Positions 11,877 through 21,125 of a DNA stretch of 64,000 nucleotides are shown here, one piece after another (positions within the stretch are counted from its first letter, which is position 1; each line of letters begins with the position of its first letter). This DNA is from Mycobacteroides sp. LB1 (GTDB taxonomy: Bacteria; Actinomycetota; Actinomycetes; Mycobacteriales; Mycobacteriaceae), in contig NZ_JACCFF010000001.1 in NCBI RefSeq assembly GCF_013449725.1, forward strand, positions 310,001-374,000, read 5' to 3'. The notes under the pieces are model-generated. The model ran no database searches. It saw nothing but the letters and a program-made list of their open reading frames with translations, and had not been told where the DNA came from. A program made the position numbers and the translations under genes.

Positions 11877-12347
11877 ATGCCCAGAAGCCTGTCGCGCCGC
11901 GACGTGTTGATCGGAGGCGCCGCACTGGGCGTCACCGTGCTGGCCGCCGCGTGCCAGCAGACACCGGATACCAAACCCGAGGTGGACGGCCTGCTGACCC
12001 AGATCGACCTCGCGCAGCGCGACACGGCCTCGGCAACCTCAGCGGCCGCCGTTAACGCTGAGCTCGCGCCCGCACTGACGGCCGTCGCGGCGATCCGCCG
12101 CGCACACGGCGCCGCGCTGTCCAAGGAACTCGACCGCATCCCCGGCGCGACCACAACCACCAGGGCTTCCAGCAGCACGACCACGTCATCGGCCCCGCCG
12201 CCACAGGTCGATCAGCTCAAGGCCCAACTCAAGGACTCGTCGCGCGCCGCGCTGGACCTGGCAACCAAATACAGCGGGTACCGCGCCGGGCTGCTCGCGT
12301 CGATCAGTGCCGCCTGCGCCTCGGCCGCAGAGGTTGATCTGCCATGA
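11877..12347 (+). CDS. Probable exported lipoprotein, Tat-like signal (Rv2843-like)
   Basis: A 156-residue Ala/Thr/Ser-rich protein. The N-terminus SLSRRDVLIGGAALGVTVLAAAC combines a twin-arginine-like motif (SRRDVL), a hydrophobic core and a possible lipobox cysteine near residue 24. A Thr/Ser-rich linker (about residues 90-105) separates two helical Ala-rich segments. I chose ATG 11877 because it places the signal peptide at the N-terminus; the longer frame adds 51 unrelated residues. The stop overlaps the next start (ATGA), so the two form an operon. The position matches Rv2843, whose function I do not know. Confidence 0.8.
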   Translation: MPRSLSRRDVLIGGAALGVTVLAAACQQTPDTKPEVDGLLTQIDLAQRDTASATSAAAVNAELAPALTAVAAIRRAHGAALSKELDRIPGATTTTRASSSTTTSSAPPPQVDQLKAQLKDSSRAALDLATKYSGYRAGLLASISAACASAAEVDLP

Positions 12348-12814
12348 CTTCGACCGAGCCCACTCCGCAGCCGGCCACGTCGGCCGAGGACACCGCGCTG
12401 GCCAATGCCCTTGCCAACGAGCACGCGGCCATCTACGCCTACGGCCTGGTCTCGGCGCATTCACTGCCCGATAACAATTGGCTGGTAACCGAATCCATCA
12501 TCGAACACCGCCAGTGTCGCGAGGAGTGCATCGCCAAGCTGCACGGTCGTGCGGTCGCTGCACCCGTGGCCGCCGCCGGCTACAAAATCCCGTTCCCGGT
12601 GAACACCCCGGCCGGCGCCACCAAGTTGGCCTTGCAGGTCGAGACCGACACCGCGACCTCCTGGCGGGCCGTCGCTGAACAGGCCAGCAACGGCGATGAC
12701 CGCGGATTCGCGGCTCGGATGCTGACCGAGAGCGCAATTCGCGCGGCACGGTGGCGGGTTACCGCCGACATCACGCCGGCGAGTGTCCCATTCCCGGGAG
12801 GGTCAGAAACCTAG
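12344..12814 (+). CDS. Ferritin-like DUF4439 protein (Rv2844-like)
   Basis: A 156-residue four-helix protein of the DUF4439 ferritin-like group. Possible carboxylate/His ligands occur in NEHAAIYAYG (residues 25-35) and IIEHRQCREECIAKLH (about 52-67). Such helices could form a di-iron or simply structural bundle. It is translationally coupled to the preceding lipoprotein gene. That suggests an envelope partner pair, with the lipoprotein holding it or acting beside it. No signal peptide is visible on this protein. It converges on the SRPBCC gene with a 4-base overlap of coding ends. Confidence 0.78.
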   Translation: MTSTEPTPQPATSAEDTALANALANEHAAIYAYGLVSAHSLPDNNWLVTESIIEHRQCREECIAKLHGRAVAAPVAAAGYKIPFPVNTPAGATKLALQVETDTATSWRAVAEQASNGDDRGFAARMLTESAIRAARWRVTADITPASVPFPGGSET

Positions 12815-13293
12815 GCGAAGTGCTTCTGGGTGTCGGTCATCAATCCGGCCAGCCCACGCCGGATGACCGGCCTGAGGTACTGAGTGAGACCGAGCGATGG
12901 GTCGATGAAGAAGCTCCAGGTGAACAGCGATCCGGTCGCGGTGCCCACCACCTCGTAGTACTCGCCGAACCGCTTGGTCCCGGGGAACGTCGTCGTCTCG
13001 ACGGTGAAGGCGTTGCGGTACCGCTCGGGGCTCTCCTCCCAGAGGATGAACCGCTCGTACAACGTCGCCCCGGGGACGACCAGCTGCGCCGTCCGGGTCG
13101 AACCGACACCGCGCGGCTCCGGTGAGGTCCAGCTGATCTTCTTGATGGCCTTGCACCAGTGCAGCGGACTTTCACCATTGAGTTCAGCCCACACCGTCGC
13201 CGCATCCTTAGCCAGCGGCGCAGAGAAGGTATACACGAAATCGCTTGAGTTGAAGTCGCTTTCAACTAGCGGGGCGAGCTTAAAAGACGGCAT
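12811..13293 (-). CDS. SRPBCC (START-like) ligand-binding protein
   Basis: A 160-residue SRPBCC/polyketide-cyclase-like protein. The beta-rich core and the typical phrase VYTFSAPLAKDAATVWAELNG, then WEESPERYRNAFTVE and GTATGSLFTWSFFI, fit the hydrophobic-ligand cavity fold. Members bind lipids or aromatics, and some are enzymes; no catalytic residues can be assigned here. The gene ends inside the 3' end of the DUF4439 gene (4-base convergent overlap) and lies 18 bases downstream of proS, so it may be transcribed with proS. Confidence 0.82.
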   Translation of the reverse strand: MPSFKLAPLVESDFNSSDFVYTFSAPLAKDAATVWAELNGESPLHWCKAIKKISWTSPEPRGVGSTRTAQLVVPGATLYERFILWEESPERYRNAFTVETTTFPGTKRFGEYYEVVGTATGSLFTWSFFIDPSLGLTQYLRPVIRRGLAGLMTDTQKHFA

Positions 13294-13311
13294 GTCGATT
13301 ACCCTATCGCC

Positions 13312-15054
13312 CTACCGAATCGCCTGTGTGATGGACGCCACGGCATCGGTCGCCGCGATGGCTTGCGCCTCCCCCGTGAGCCGATTACGCAGCTCGACGG
13401 TTCCGTCGGCCCAACCGCGGCCGATCACCACGATCCAGGGCACTCCGAGCAGCTCGGCGTCCTTGAACTTGACCCCCGGTGAGGCGGTCCGATCGTCGAG
13501 GAGTACCTCGTGACCCAACCGGTCCAGGTCCGCGGCCAGCTCCTCGGCACCCGCACGTGCTGCGGCGTCCTTGTTGGCGATGACGACGTGCACATCGAAC
13601 GGCGATACCGCGGCGGGCCAACGCAGCCCGAGCTCGTCGTGCTGCTGCTCGGCGACGACGGCTACTAGCCGCGAGACGCCGACACCGTAGGAGCCCTGGG
13701 TGAGCCGCACCGGTTTGCCGTTCTCGCCGAGCACGTCGACGGTGAACGCATCGGTGTACTTGCGGCCCAACTTGAAAATGTGGCCTATCTCGATCCCGCG
13801 TGCCGACACCAGCCGGCCGACGCCGTCGGGTGATGGGTCGCCGTCGCGCACCTCGGCGGCCTCGATGGTGCCGTCGGGGGTGAAGTCGCGCCCGGCGACG
13901 AGGTTGACCACGTGCTTGCCGGGTTCATCGGCACCGGTGATCCAACTGGTGCCCTCCACGATCCTCGGATCCACGAGGTAGCGAACCCCGTTGGCGATCA
14001 ATCCCTTCGGTCCGATGTAGCCGCGCACCAGGAACGGATGCTTGGCGAAGTCGGCGTCACCGAGCATCTCGTACTCGGCGGGCTCCAGCGCGGCGCCGAG
14101 GCGCTTGTCGTCAACCTCACGATCCCCGGGTACGCCAACGGCGAGCAGCTCCCACTCGCCACCTGGCTGACGCACCTTCAGCAGAATGTTCTTCAGAGTG
14201 TCGGCGGCGGTGACGGACCTGCCGAGATCGACCGAGTTGGCCCAGTCGACCAGCGTCGCAATGGTCGGGGTGTCGCCGGTCTCGTGCACGACCGCTTCCG
14301 GAAGGCCCTCGATGGGCTGAGCCGGCGGTGCCGGTGTGACGACCGCCTCGACGTTGGCGGCGTATCCAGATTCCACGCACCGCACGAAAGTGTCTTCGCC
14401 AGTGGGGCTTTCGGCGAGGAACTCCTCGGATGCACTACCGCCCATGGCTCCCGAGGTGGCGGCCACAATCACATAGTCCAGGCCCAGCCGGCCGAAGATC
14501 CGTTGGTACGCCTCACGGTGCGCGTGATAGGCCGCCTTGAGCCCGTCATCGGAGGTATCGAACGAGTACGAGTCCTTCATGACGAATTCGCGGCCACGCA
14601 GAATGCCCGCGCGCGGACGCGCCTCGTCCCGGTACTTCGTCTGGACCTGGTAGAGGATGACCGGGAAATCCTTGTAGGAGCTGTACTCCCCCTTCACGGT
14701 GAGCGCGAAGAGCTCCTCGTGCGTGGGGCCAAGCATCATGTCGTTACCGCGCCGATCCTTGAGCCGGAACAGCGAATCGCCGTACTCGGTCCATCGGTTC
14801 GTGGTCTCATACGGCGCGCGCGGAAGCAGAGCGGGCAGCAGGATCTCCTGGCCACCAATGGCATTCATCTCTTCGCGGACGATGTTCTCGATCTTGCGGA
14901 GGACCCGAAGGCCGAGCGGTAGCCAGCTGTACACACCCGGCGCGATGGGGCGCACATAGCCCGCGCGGATGAGCAGCTTATGGCTGGGAACCTCTGCGTC
15001 GGCCGGGTCGTCGCGCAGCGTGCGTACGAATAGCTCGGAAAGTCGGGTAATCAC
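13312..15054 (-). CDS. proS: Prolyl-tRNA synthetase
   Basis: A class II synthetase of 580 residues, cytosolic, that charges tRNA-Pro. Motif 1 ([19 protein letters not shown]), motif 2 ([14 protein letters not shown] and the [17 protein letters not shown] region) and motif 3 near residue 440 are present. The insertion domain between motifs 2 and 3, typical of the bacterial type, lies at about 225-400. I start it at GTG 15054 ([13 protein letters not shown]). The longer frame to 15234 adds 60 residues that run into the divergent secreted-protein gene and lack similarity. Corresponds to Rv2845c. Confidence 0.95.
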   Translation of the reverse strand: MITRLSELFVRTLRDDPADAEVPSHKLLIRAGYVRPIAPGVYSWLPLGLRVLRKIENIVREEMNAIGGQEILLPALLPRAPYETTNRWTEYGDSLFRLKDRRGNDMMLGPTHEELFALTVKGEYSSYKDFPVILYQVQTKYRDEARPRAGILRGREFVMKDSYSFDTSDDGLKAAYHAHREAYQRIFGRLGLDYVIVAATSGAMGGSASEEFLAESPTGEDTFVRCVESGYAANVEAVVTPAPPAQPIEGLPEAVVHETGDTPTIATLVDWANSVDLGRSVTAADTLKNILLKVRQPGGEWELLAVGVPGDREVDDKRLGAALEPAEYEMLGDADFAKHPFLVRGYIGPKGLIANGVRYLVDPRIVEGTSWITGADEPGKHVVNLVAGRDFTPDGTIEAAEVRDGDPSPDGVGRLVSARGIEIGHIFKLGRKYTDAFTVDVLGENGKPVRLTQGSYGVGVSRLVAVVAEQQHDELGLRWPAAVSPFDVHVVIANKDAAARAGAEELAADLDRLGHEVLLDDRTASPGVKFKDAELLGVPWIVVIGRGWADGTVELRNRLTGEAQAIAATDAVASITQAIR

Positions 15055-15106
15055 GGTTGCACAGCATATCGGCGCGCCGTCGAGGCCTCCGGCTAGCATC
15101 GAACGC

Positions 15107-15466
15107 ATGCGTGCGTGGGCGATCATTCCGGCGGTGGCGATGTTCGGCCTGGGAATCGCGGCGCCTGCCGACGCCTCCCCGGCCACCGTGAAGTACTCGT
15201 TGTCGGCAATCGGAATCGGCAACTCTGACTTCACCGTCCAATATCAGGATGGTGGCCGGCTCCGGGAAGAGTCCGGACACACCTTCGCCGGGTACTACTG
15301 GGAGCGCACTGCCACGCTGAATGGCACGCCGCCCGTGCTGCGCGTGACCGCGGTCGGGGCTCCGAGTGTGTTCCGAATGTCGTGCCACATCACGGTGAAT
15401 GACGGCGTACCCATCACCAACGGACTACTGTTCCGCGCCGGAGACGACACCCCGCAAGACTGTTAG
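15107..15466 (+). CDS. Small secreted protein with MmpS-like beta domain
   Basis: A 119-residue exported protein. A Sec signal peptide ([23 protein letters not shown], cleavage near residue 23) precedes a beta-rich domain. The domain reads [21 protein letters not shown] at its start and ends [14 protein letters not shown]. That layout resembles the periplasmic domain of MmpS proteins, but without their membrane anchor. It starts at ATG 15107, 52 bases from the divergent proS start, and its stop overlaps the efpA stop (convergent, 4 bases). The function is unknown. The MmpS likeness is my reading, and a structural comparison would settle it. Confidence 0.72.
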   Translation: MRAWAIIPAVAMFGLGIAAPADASPATVKYSLSAIGIGNSDFTVQYQDGGRLREESGHTFAGYYWERTATLNGTPPVLRVTAVGAPSVFRMSCHITVNDGVPITNGLLFRAGDDTPQDC

Positions 15467-16989
15467 GCCGGTTGTTCTTCGTCTAGACCCTGATCGTGCG
15501 CGGTCTGCGCCTTCTGTGCATGCGCGACATCGCCGGCGCTGTAGCTGATGAACAACGCTGCCACTCCCACCAGGACGGCCGTTCCGGCAATCCACAACAG
15601 GCCGTAGGTATAGCCGTGATCGAGGGCGTGCAACTGCGCTTGGTTCATGTTCTGCACCGGCCCCGTGACGCCGCCCAGGTACAGCGTCCGCGAGGTGATG
15701 ATCGCCTGGATGATCACCAGAACTATTGGGCCACCCAGATTTTGCAGCATGAGGGCGATGGCAGACAGCGGCCCGATACGGTCGACATCCACTCCGGTGA
15801 TGGCCGAGAGGATCACCGGCACCACGATGGTGCCGATACCGAGTCCACCGACGAAGATAAGCGTCGCAAAATCCGGGAAGTAATCGATGGCCCGGTCAAC
15901 CGTCGAGCCGTACAGCATTGCCGCGAACACCACGACACCGCCGCACAAAATCAGCACCCGAGGCGCCACTCGCGTGACGAGTTGTGAAGACAGGGCCAGG
16001 CCGATCCCCATGCCGACGACGAACGGAATGGCGGAGACTCCGGTTCGCAGCGGGCTGTATTTCATCAGATCCTGCATGTACAGGCCGATGGTGATGGTCA
16101 GGGTGAAGAGCACGCCGCCGGCCAGGAAGATCGCCGCGAAGGTGGCAACCCGATTGCGGTCCTTGAACAGGCTAAGCGGCAGCACCGGGTTCTCCGCGGT
16201 GCGTTCGACGACCAGGAATGCGATCAGGAGCACAGCCGCGACGACCAGCGCCACGATCGTGTAGGCCGAATCCCATCCGCGGTCGGGTCCCTGGGTGAAG
16301 CCGAACACCGCGGCGGTACAGCCGAGGGTGGCCAGCACCGATCCCGTGACGTCCAGCTTCATCGGCTCGCGTTCGGTCTCGGTCAGCGATCGCACGGCGA
16401 GGTAGATCATCAGCGCACCGGCGGGCACATTGATAAGGAAGGCCAGACGCCAGGACACCTCCGCCAGCGCGCCGCCGACGATCAGTCCGGCGATGGAGCC
16501 CACCCCCGTCATGGCGCCGAACACCGCGACGGCGGCGGTGCGCAGCGGCCCCTTGGGGAAGGTGGTCGCGACCAATGCCAGCGCTGTGGGAGATGCGATG
16601 GCGGCGCCCACACCCTGGATGAGACGGAAGACGGCCAACCCGATGTCCTCTTGTGCGATACCCACCCCAATGGAGGCGAGGGTGAACAGCGCAATGCCGC
16701 CGATGAACACGCGCTTACGGCCGAAGGTGTCACCGAGGCGTCCGCCGAGCAACATCAACCCACCGAAAGACAGCATGTACGCCGTGATGACCCAGCTTCG
16801 GGTGGCGTCATTGAGATGCAGCTCGGCCTGAATCTTCGGCAGCGTGACAACCGCGATGGTGCCGTCCATGGTGGCCAGAAACTGCATACCGGCGATCGCG
16901 ATGACGGCGTACAGATAGTGCCGGGAAGGCAGGAGTTCTCGCGCCTTTTGAGTGAGCTGCTCGACGCTGAGGGCAGGCATGGAGGACAC
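15463..16989 (-). CDS. efpA: EfpA-type major facilitator drug exporter (14 TM)
   Basis: A 508-residue DHA2-family H+/drug antiporter with fourteen predicted helices, matching M. tuberculosis EfpA (Rv2846c), which is induced by isoniazid and essential there. Visible family motifs are antiporter motif A (GGRLGDTFGRKRVF) after helix 2, RLIQGVGAAIASPTAL (motif B/C region) and the TGVGSIAGLIVGG helix-5 signature. The start may be GTG 16989 or ATG 16980; both have weak ribosome sites. The gene lies 28 bases downstream of the cysG stop, so it could be cotranscribed with cysG. Function in lipid or drug export is inferred from the family. Confidence 0.92.
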   Translation of the reverse strand: MSSMPALSVEQLTQKARELLPSRHYLYAVIAIAGMQFLATMDGTIAVVTLPKIQAELHLNDATRSWVITAYMLSFGGLMLLGGRLGDTFGRKRVFIGGIALFTLASIGVGIAQEDIGLAVFRLIQGVGAAIASPTALALVATTFPKGPLRTAAVAVFGAMTGVGSIAGLIVGGALAEVSWRLAFLINVPAGALMIYLAVRSLTETEREPMKLDVTGSVLATLGCTAAVFGFTQGPDRGWDSAYTIVALVVAAVLLIAFLVVERTAENPVLPLSLFKDRNRVATFAAIFLAGGVLFTLTITIGLYMQDLMKYSPLRTGVSAIPFVVGMGIGLALSSQLVTRVAPRVLILCGGVVVFAAMLYGSTVDRAIDYFPDFATLIFVGGLGIGTIVVPVILSAITGVDVDRIGPLSAIALMLQNLGGPIVLVIIQAIITSRTLYLGGVTGPVQNMNQAQLHALDHGYTYGLLWIAGTAVLVGVAALFISYSAGDVAHAQKAQTAHDQGLDEEQPA

Positions 16990-17017
16990 CTTACCGTCCT
17001 CTTAACGTGCGCTTAGG

Positions 17018-18220
17018 TCACAAAGAGGCGCCGTAAGCAGCAACGGGGCCGATGACGATGATTGCCGGCGGCCTAATGCCCTGAGAGCGAATACGCTCTG
17101 GCGCACTGGCAAGGTCCGCGCGTAACACGCGTTGCTCGTCGGTGGTGCCGTGTTGCACCACCAGTACCGGAGTATCCGCAGGTCGGCCACCCTCAATGAG
17201 CACCTTCGCGAACTGCTCGATGCGCTCAACGGCCATCAGCAACACGATGGTTCCCTTGAGAGCAGCAAGCGCATCCCAATTGACTAACGATTCCGGATGC
17301 CCCGGTGCGACATGACCGCTGACGACCACGAACTCGTGGTTCACGGCGCGGTGGGTGACGGGCACCCCTGCCGCCGCAGGAACGGCGATTGCACTGGTAA
17401 CACCGGGTACAACGGTTACTGCGACGCCAGCGTCGATGCAGGCCAGCACCTCCTCGTAACCGCGCGCGAAGACGAAGGGGTCACCGCCCTTGAGACGAAC
17501 GACAAACTTTCCGGCCTGCGCCCGCTCAATCAGCACCCGGTTGATTTCCTGCTGGGCCATCGCGCGGCCGTACGGGATCTTCGCGGCGTCGATGACCTCG
17601 ACATGGGGGCCGAGATCAGCAAGCAACTCGGCGGGGGCGAGCCGGTCGGCGACAACCACATCGGCCTGCGCGAGCAGCCGGCGCCCGCGCACCGTAATGA
17701 GGTCAGGATCACCCGGCCCTCCACCGACGAGTGCCACACCGGCAGGTTTCTCGGTGGTCACATCCTCAGCGATAAGCCCGCGTTGCAGTGCCTCGTGGAT
17801 GGCCGAACGTAGCGCCGCCGACCGTTTGTGCTGACCACCGGTCAAGACACCGACCGCGATGCCGTCGTGGTTAAAGGAGGCAGGAGTGACGGCGGTGCCC
17901 TCCCGGGCGGAATCGGCCCGGACGCAGAAGATACGGCGTCGCTCGGATTCCGACACCACCGCGGCATTGACAGCCGGGTCATCGGTGCAAGCGATGGCGT
18001 ACCAGGCCCCGTCGAGGTCGCCGTCCTCGTATGGCCTGAGATTGAGGGTGATCGAGGCCATGCCTTCGACCGCCGGGGTCGCACTGGGAGCGATCACGTG
18101 GACATCGGCACCGCTGGCCACCAGCAAGCCGAGACGCCGCTGCGCGACGGATCCGGCGCCGACAACTACGACCTTGCGTCCCGCAAGACGGAGGCCGACG
18201 AGGTAGGCGTCATGAGTCAC
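17018..18220 (-). CDS. cysG: Fused precorrin-2 dehydrogenase and uroporphyrinogen-III methyltransferase
   Basis: A 400-residue CysG/CobA-type enzyme. The N-terminal third (residues 1-140) is a Rossmann precorrin-2 dehydrogenase (GLRLAGRKVVVVGAGSVAQRRLG). Residues 155-400 are a SUMT methyltransferase with the glycine-rich VGGGPGDPDLITVRG, then the conserved segments VVRLKGGDPFVFARGYEE and VVPGVTSAIAVPAAAGVPVTHR. It makes precorrin-2 and sirohydrochlorin for sirohaem or cobalamin. In M. tuberculosis this gene (Rv2847c) directly precedes cobB; here a 25-kb block has been inserted next to it. The start is GTG 18220. Confidence 0.93.
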   Translation of the reverse strand: MTHDAYLVGLRLAGRKVVVVGAGSVAQRRLGLLVASGADVHVIAPSATPAVEGMASITLNLRPYEDGDLDGAWYAIACTDDPAVNAAVVSESERRRIFCVRADSAREGTAVTPASFNHDGIAVGVLTGGQHKRSAALRSAIHEALQRGLIAEDVTTEKPAGVALVGGGPGDPDLITVRGRRLLAQADVVVADRLAPAELLADLGPHVEVIDAAKIPYGRAMAQQEINRVLIERAQAGKFVVRLKGGDPFVFARGYEEVLACIDAGVAVTVVPGVTSAIAVPAAAGVPVTHRAVNHEFVVVSGHVAPGHPESLVNWDALAALKGTIVLLMAVERIEQFAKVLIEGGRPADTPVLVVQHGTTDEQRVLRADLASAPERIRSQGIRPPAIIVIGPVAAYGASL

Positions 18221-18279
18221 CGCGCGAGTTTACGTGGGGATCAATCGACAGGCACTGCAGCCGTGCTCTAATCGGCCCA

Positions 18280-20259
18280 GTGCAACCGAATCGCATGCAA
18301 CCAGCGGAGTTGGCCCAGGCCGCGATGACCGCTGCCCTGATGGGTGCGATCGCCGTGGTGTCCATCGTGCTGCCCGGCGCGGTGGTCTTCGCCTGGCTGG
18401 GCTCGGTGCCGATGGGAGTGCTCTGCTACCGACACCGGCTACGCGTGGCATTGGCGGCCTCCGTCGCCGCCGGCCTCATCAGCTTTCTGATCGCGGGCTT
18501 CGGCGGCCTGGTATCGGCCTTGACCTGCGTGTATATGGGTGCGATTGCCGGCCAGGTGAAACGCCGGAGTCGTGGCGCGGCAACGATGTTCGCGGTCGCG
18601 GCGGTGTGGGGCGTGGTGGTCTCCACCTTCTGTGTCGGTATCTTCGCGGCCCTCGCCGCGCTGCGCGAGGTGGTTCTGGGCGCCGTCGCAGCCAATGTCG
18701 GCGGGTTCGCGACGCTGCTGCAAGGAGTGCCGGTGCTCGGCGACGGCGCGGCGGGGCTGAACCGCGCCGTGCAGGGCTGGCTCGTGCACTGGCCGTGGTT
18801 CTTTGGCGTCTCGGTGTGGCTCATCGTGATCTTCGGCACCTCATTCGGATGGCGAGTGCTTACTCCGGTCCTGCGGCGGCTCGAGGAGGTTACCGATCTG
18901 TCGTCGGTCGGGATACTGCCCGCAGCGCACGATGACGCTCCCCCTGGTCCGTTGCCTGTGGTCCTGACCCAGGCCGCCTATCGATACCCGGGAGCCGACC
19001 GTGACGCGCTGGCTCCGGTGACCATGCGGGTCGACGTCGGTGAGCACATCGCGGTGACCGGCGCCAACGGCTCCGGCAAGTCGACCCTGATGCGCATCCT
19101 GGCGGGTGTCGCGCCCACCACCGGCACCGTCGAGCGCGCGACGGGAGTCGGACTGGGCCGGGTGGGTGGTACGGCCCTCGTGCTGCAGCATCCAGAAAGT
19201 CAGGTGCTGGGACTGCGCATCGCCGACGACATCGTCTGGGGATTGCCGCATGACCGGCAGATCGATACCGAAAGCCTGCTCGACGAAGTTGGTTTGGGCG
19301 GCATGGGCGATCGCGATACAGCGGGGCTCTCGGGCGGGGAGCTGCAGCGGCTTGCGGTGGCCTCGGCGCTCGCCCGCGAGCCCGCACTGCTGGTCGCCGA
19401 TGAGGTAACCACCATGGTCGACCAAGATGGTCGCCAGACCCTGATCAGCGTCCTCGACGGGCTTACCGCACACCACCGCCTGGGGCTCGTGCACATCACG
19501 CACTATCCGGAAGAAGCGGCCGCCGCCGACCGCGTGGTGGCCCTTGGCGGGGGCGCCGCCGCCTTGCGCGGGCCCTGGCCGGATGTCTCCCCTGCCGAAT
19601 CATCTGGCGGCGGAACGATTCTCGATGTACAGAACGTGTCCTTTGACTATGCCGCGGGCACCCCCTGGTCCACACCTGTACTGCGGGATGTCTCATTACG
19701 CATCAACTCCGGTGACGGCGTACTGCTCTGCGGCGGCAACGGTTCCGGCAAGTCCACACTCGCCTGGATCATGGCCGGCCTGCTGGAACCCTCGGCCGGC
19801 CAATGCCTACTCGACGGAAAGCCCACCGCTGCGCAGGTAGGTGCGGTCGCATTGTGCTTCCAGGCGGCGCGATTGCAGCTGCTGCGTGGCCATGCCGGTG
19901 CGGCGGTGGCCGCGTTGGCGGGATTCTCGGTTACCGATATCGCCAGCGTCCACCGGGCACTGGCCTCGGTCAGCCTGGACCCTGAGATCTCCGGCGTGCT
20001 GATCGACCGGCTCAGCGGAGGACAACTGCGGCGAGTTGCCCTGGCCGGGCTGCTCGCTCGCTCTCCGCGACTGCTGATTCTCGACGAACCCCTCGCAGGC
20101 CTGGATGCCGATGCGCAGTCCGATTTGATCGAGCTCCTGGCCGGCATCCGCACCCGCGGCCAGAGCGTCATCGTGATATCTCACGACACCGACAGCCTGT
20201 CCCCGCTCTGCCCGCGCACCATACGACTGGAGCGGGGCACGCTGGTGGTTACCGAATGA
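18280..20259 (+). CDS. ECF-type transporter protein: membrane domain fused to two ABC ATPases
   Basis: A 659-residue fusion. Residues 1-210 form a membrane domain of five or six helices (from MTAALMGAIAVVSIVLPGA) of S-component or DUF2232 type. Residues 225-430 hold ATPase 1 (Walker A GANGSGKST, signature LSGGELQRLAVA). Residues 445-655 hold ATPase 2 (Walker A GGNGSGKST, signature LSGGQLRRVALA, Walker B LLILDEPLAG). The layout matches Rv2326c in M. tuberculosis, a vitamin or cobalt-type ECF importer, as I recall. It overlaps ecfT by 4 bases. Its position beside cysG and close to cobalamin genes suggests Co2+ or a corrin-related substrate, but the substrate is unproven. Confidence 0.88.
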   Translation: MQPNRMQPAELAQAAMTAALMGAIAVVSIVLPGAVVFAWLGSVPMGVLCYRHRLRVALAASVAAGLISFLIAGFGGLVSALTCVYMGAIAGQVKRRSRGAATMFAVAAVWGVVVSTFCVGIFAALAALREVVLGAVAANVGGFATLLQGVPVLGDGAAGLNRAVQGWLVHWPWFFGVSVWLIVIFGTSFGWRVLTPVLRRLEEVTDLSSVGILPAAHDDAPPGPLPVVLTQAAYRYPGADRDALAPVTMRVDVGEHIAVTGANGSGKSTLMRILAGVAPTTGTVERATGVGLGRVGGTALVLQHPESQVLGLRIADDIVWGLPHDRQIDTESLLDEVGLGGMGDRDTAGLSGGELQRLAVASALAREPALLVADEVTTMVDQDGRQTLISVLDGLTAHHRLGLVHITHYPEEAAAADRVVALGGGAAALRGPWPDVSPAESSGGGTILDVQNVSFDYAAGTPWSTPVLRDVSLRINSGDGVLLCGGNGSGKSTLAWIMAGLLEPSAGQCLLDGKPTAAQVGAVALCFQAARLQLLRGHAGAAVAALAGFSVTDIASVHRALASVSLDPEISGVLIDRLSGGQLRRVALAGLLARSPRLLILDEPLAGLDADAQSDLIELLAGIRTRGQSVIVISHDTDSLSPLCPRTIRLERGTLVVTE

Positions 20260-21032
20260 GTCAACGTCGTCCTTTGATGCTGATGCGCCCCGTCCCCGGT
20301 CCGTCACCCATCCATGCGCTCTGGGCCGGTACGAAACTCATTGCCGTGCTGGCCATATCGGTGCTGCTGACCATCACCCCGTCGTGGACCGCGATCGGGC
20401 TCATCGCCCTGCTCATCCTGGTCACCGCGGCGCTCGCCAGGATCTCCCCCAGGTGTGTTCCTTCCGTGCCGCGCTGGGTTTGGGCACTCGTCGTAGCGGG
20501 CAGCCTGTTCACGATCGTCAACGGCGGCGCCCCGGAACTTGCGCTCGGACCAGTCACCCTTGGGGTGGGCGGCTTCCTGGATTTTCTGCGCGTCACCTCG
20601 CTGGGACTGGTCCTGATCGGCCTCGGCGCGGTGGTCTCATGGACCACCCAAGTCGCCGATATCGCGCCCGCGGTGGCGCTCCTGTGCAGACCGCTGCGCA
20701 TCCTGCGGCTACCCGTCGACGACTGGGCGGTCACCATATCCCTGGCGTTCCGAATGTTCCCGATGCTGTCCGAGGAATTCCGCCTGCTGGCCGCCGCCCG
20801 CCGTCTCCAGCCACCGCAGCCCGAGAAGCTCTCGCGCCGTGCCGAAGTCGTCGATCTGTGCACCGCAGCGATGGTCGTCTCACTGCGCCGCGCCACCGAG
20901 ATGGGTGATGCGATCACCGCTCGCGGCGGCGCCGGTCGTATCTCCGCGCACCCGTCGCGGCCTGGATGGCGCGACATCCTTGCGGTGACAGTGCTCGCCG
21001 CGGTCTTCACGCTCACGCTTGTGCTGCGCTGA
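20256..21032 (+). CDS. ECF transporter transmembrane coupling protein EcfT (CbiQ-like)
   Basis: A 258-residue EcfT/CbiQ family protein that couples the two ATPases to the substrate-binding membrane component. It has about five helices. The coupling helices carry LAFRMFPMLSEEFRLLAAARRLQ at about 155-180 and LRRATEMGDAITARGGAG at about 205-225; the Ala-Arg-Gly motif occurs as ARGGAG. The ATGA overlap with the preceding ATPase fusion shows that they are cotranslated. Together they form a complete two-protein ECF importer similar to the Rv2325c-Rv2326c pair. It converges on the SOUL gene with a gap of 93 bases that has a weak TGAAATA/TATTTCA hairpin. Confidence 0.88.
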   Translation: MSQRRPLMLMRPVPGPSPIHALWAGTKLIAVLAISVLLTITPSWTAIGLIALLILVTAALARISPRCVPSVPRWVWALVVAGSLFTIVNGGAPELALGPVTLGVGGFLDFLRVTSLGLVLIGLGAVVSWTTQVADIAPAVALLCRPLRILRLPVDDWAVTISLAFRMFPMLSEEFRLLAAARRLQPPQPEKLSRRAEVVDLCTAAMVVSLRRATEMGDAITARGGAGRISAHPSRPGWRDILAVTVLAAVFTLTLVLR

Positions 21033-21125
21033 AATAGGACTCGAATTAGCTTATTTCACGCCACGCAGTCCTCCTCAGCCTGACGCCTCCGCAGTAGTGC
21101 CGATCGCCGTGAATGCGCCCATGGC

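Noticed and set aside
14969..15106. Longer N-terminus for the secreted protein
   Set aside because: It would place 46 unrelated residues before the signal peptide and run into proS.
21030..21058. TGAAATA/TATTTCA hairpin after ecfT as terminator
   Set aside because: The 7-base AT-rich stem with a 15-base loop and no U-tract is too weak to call.
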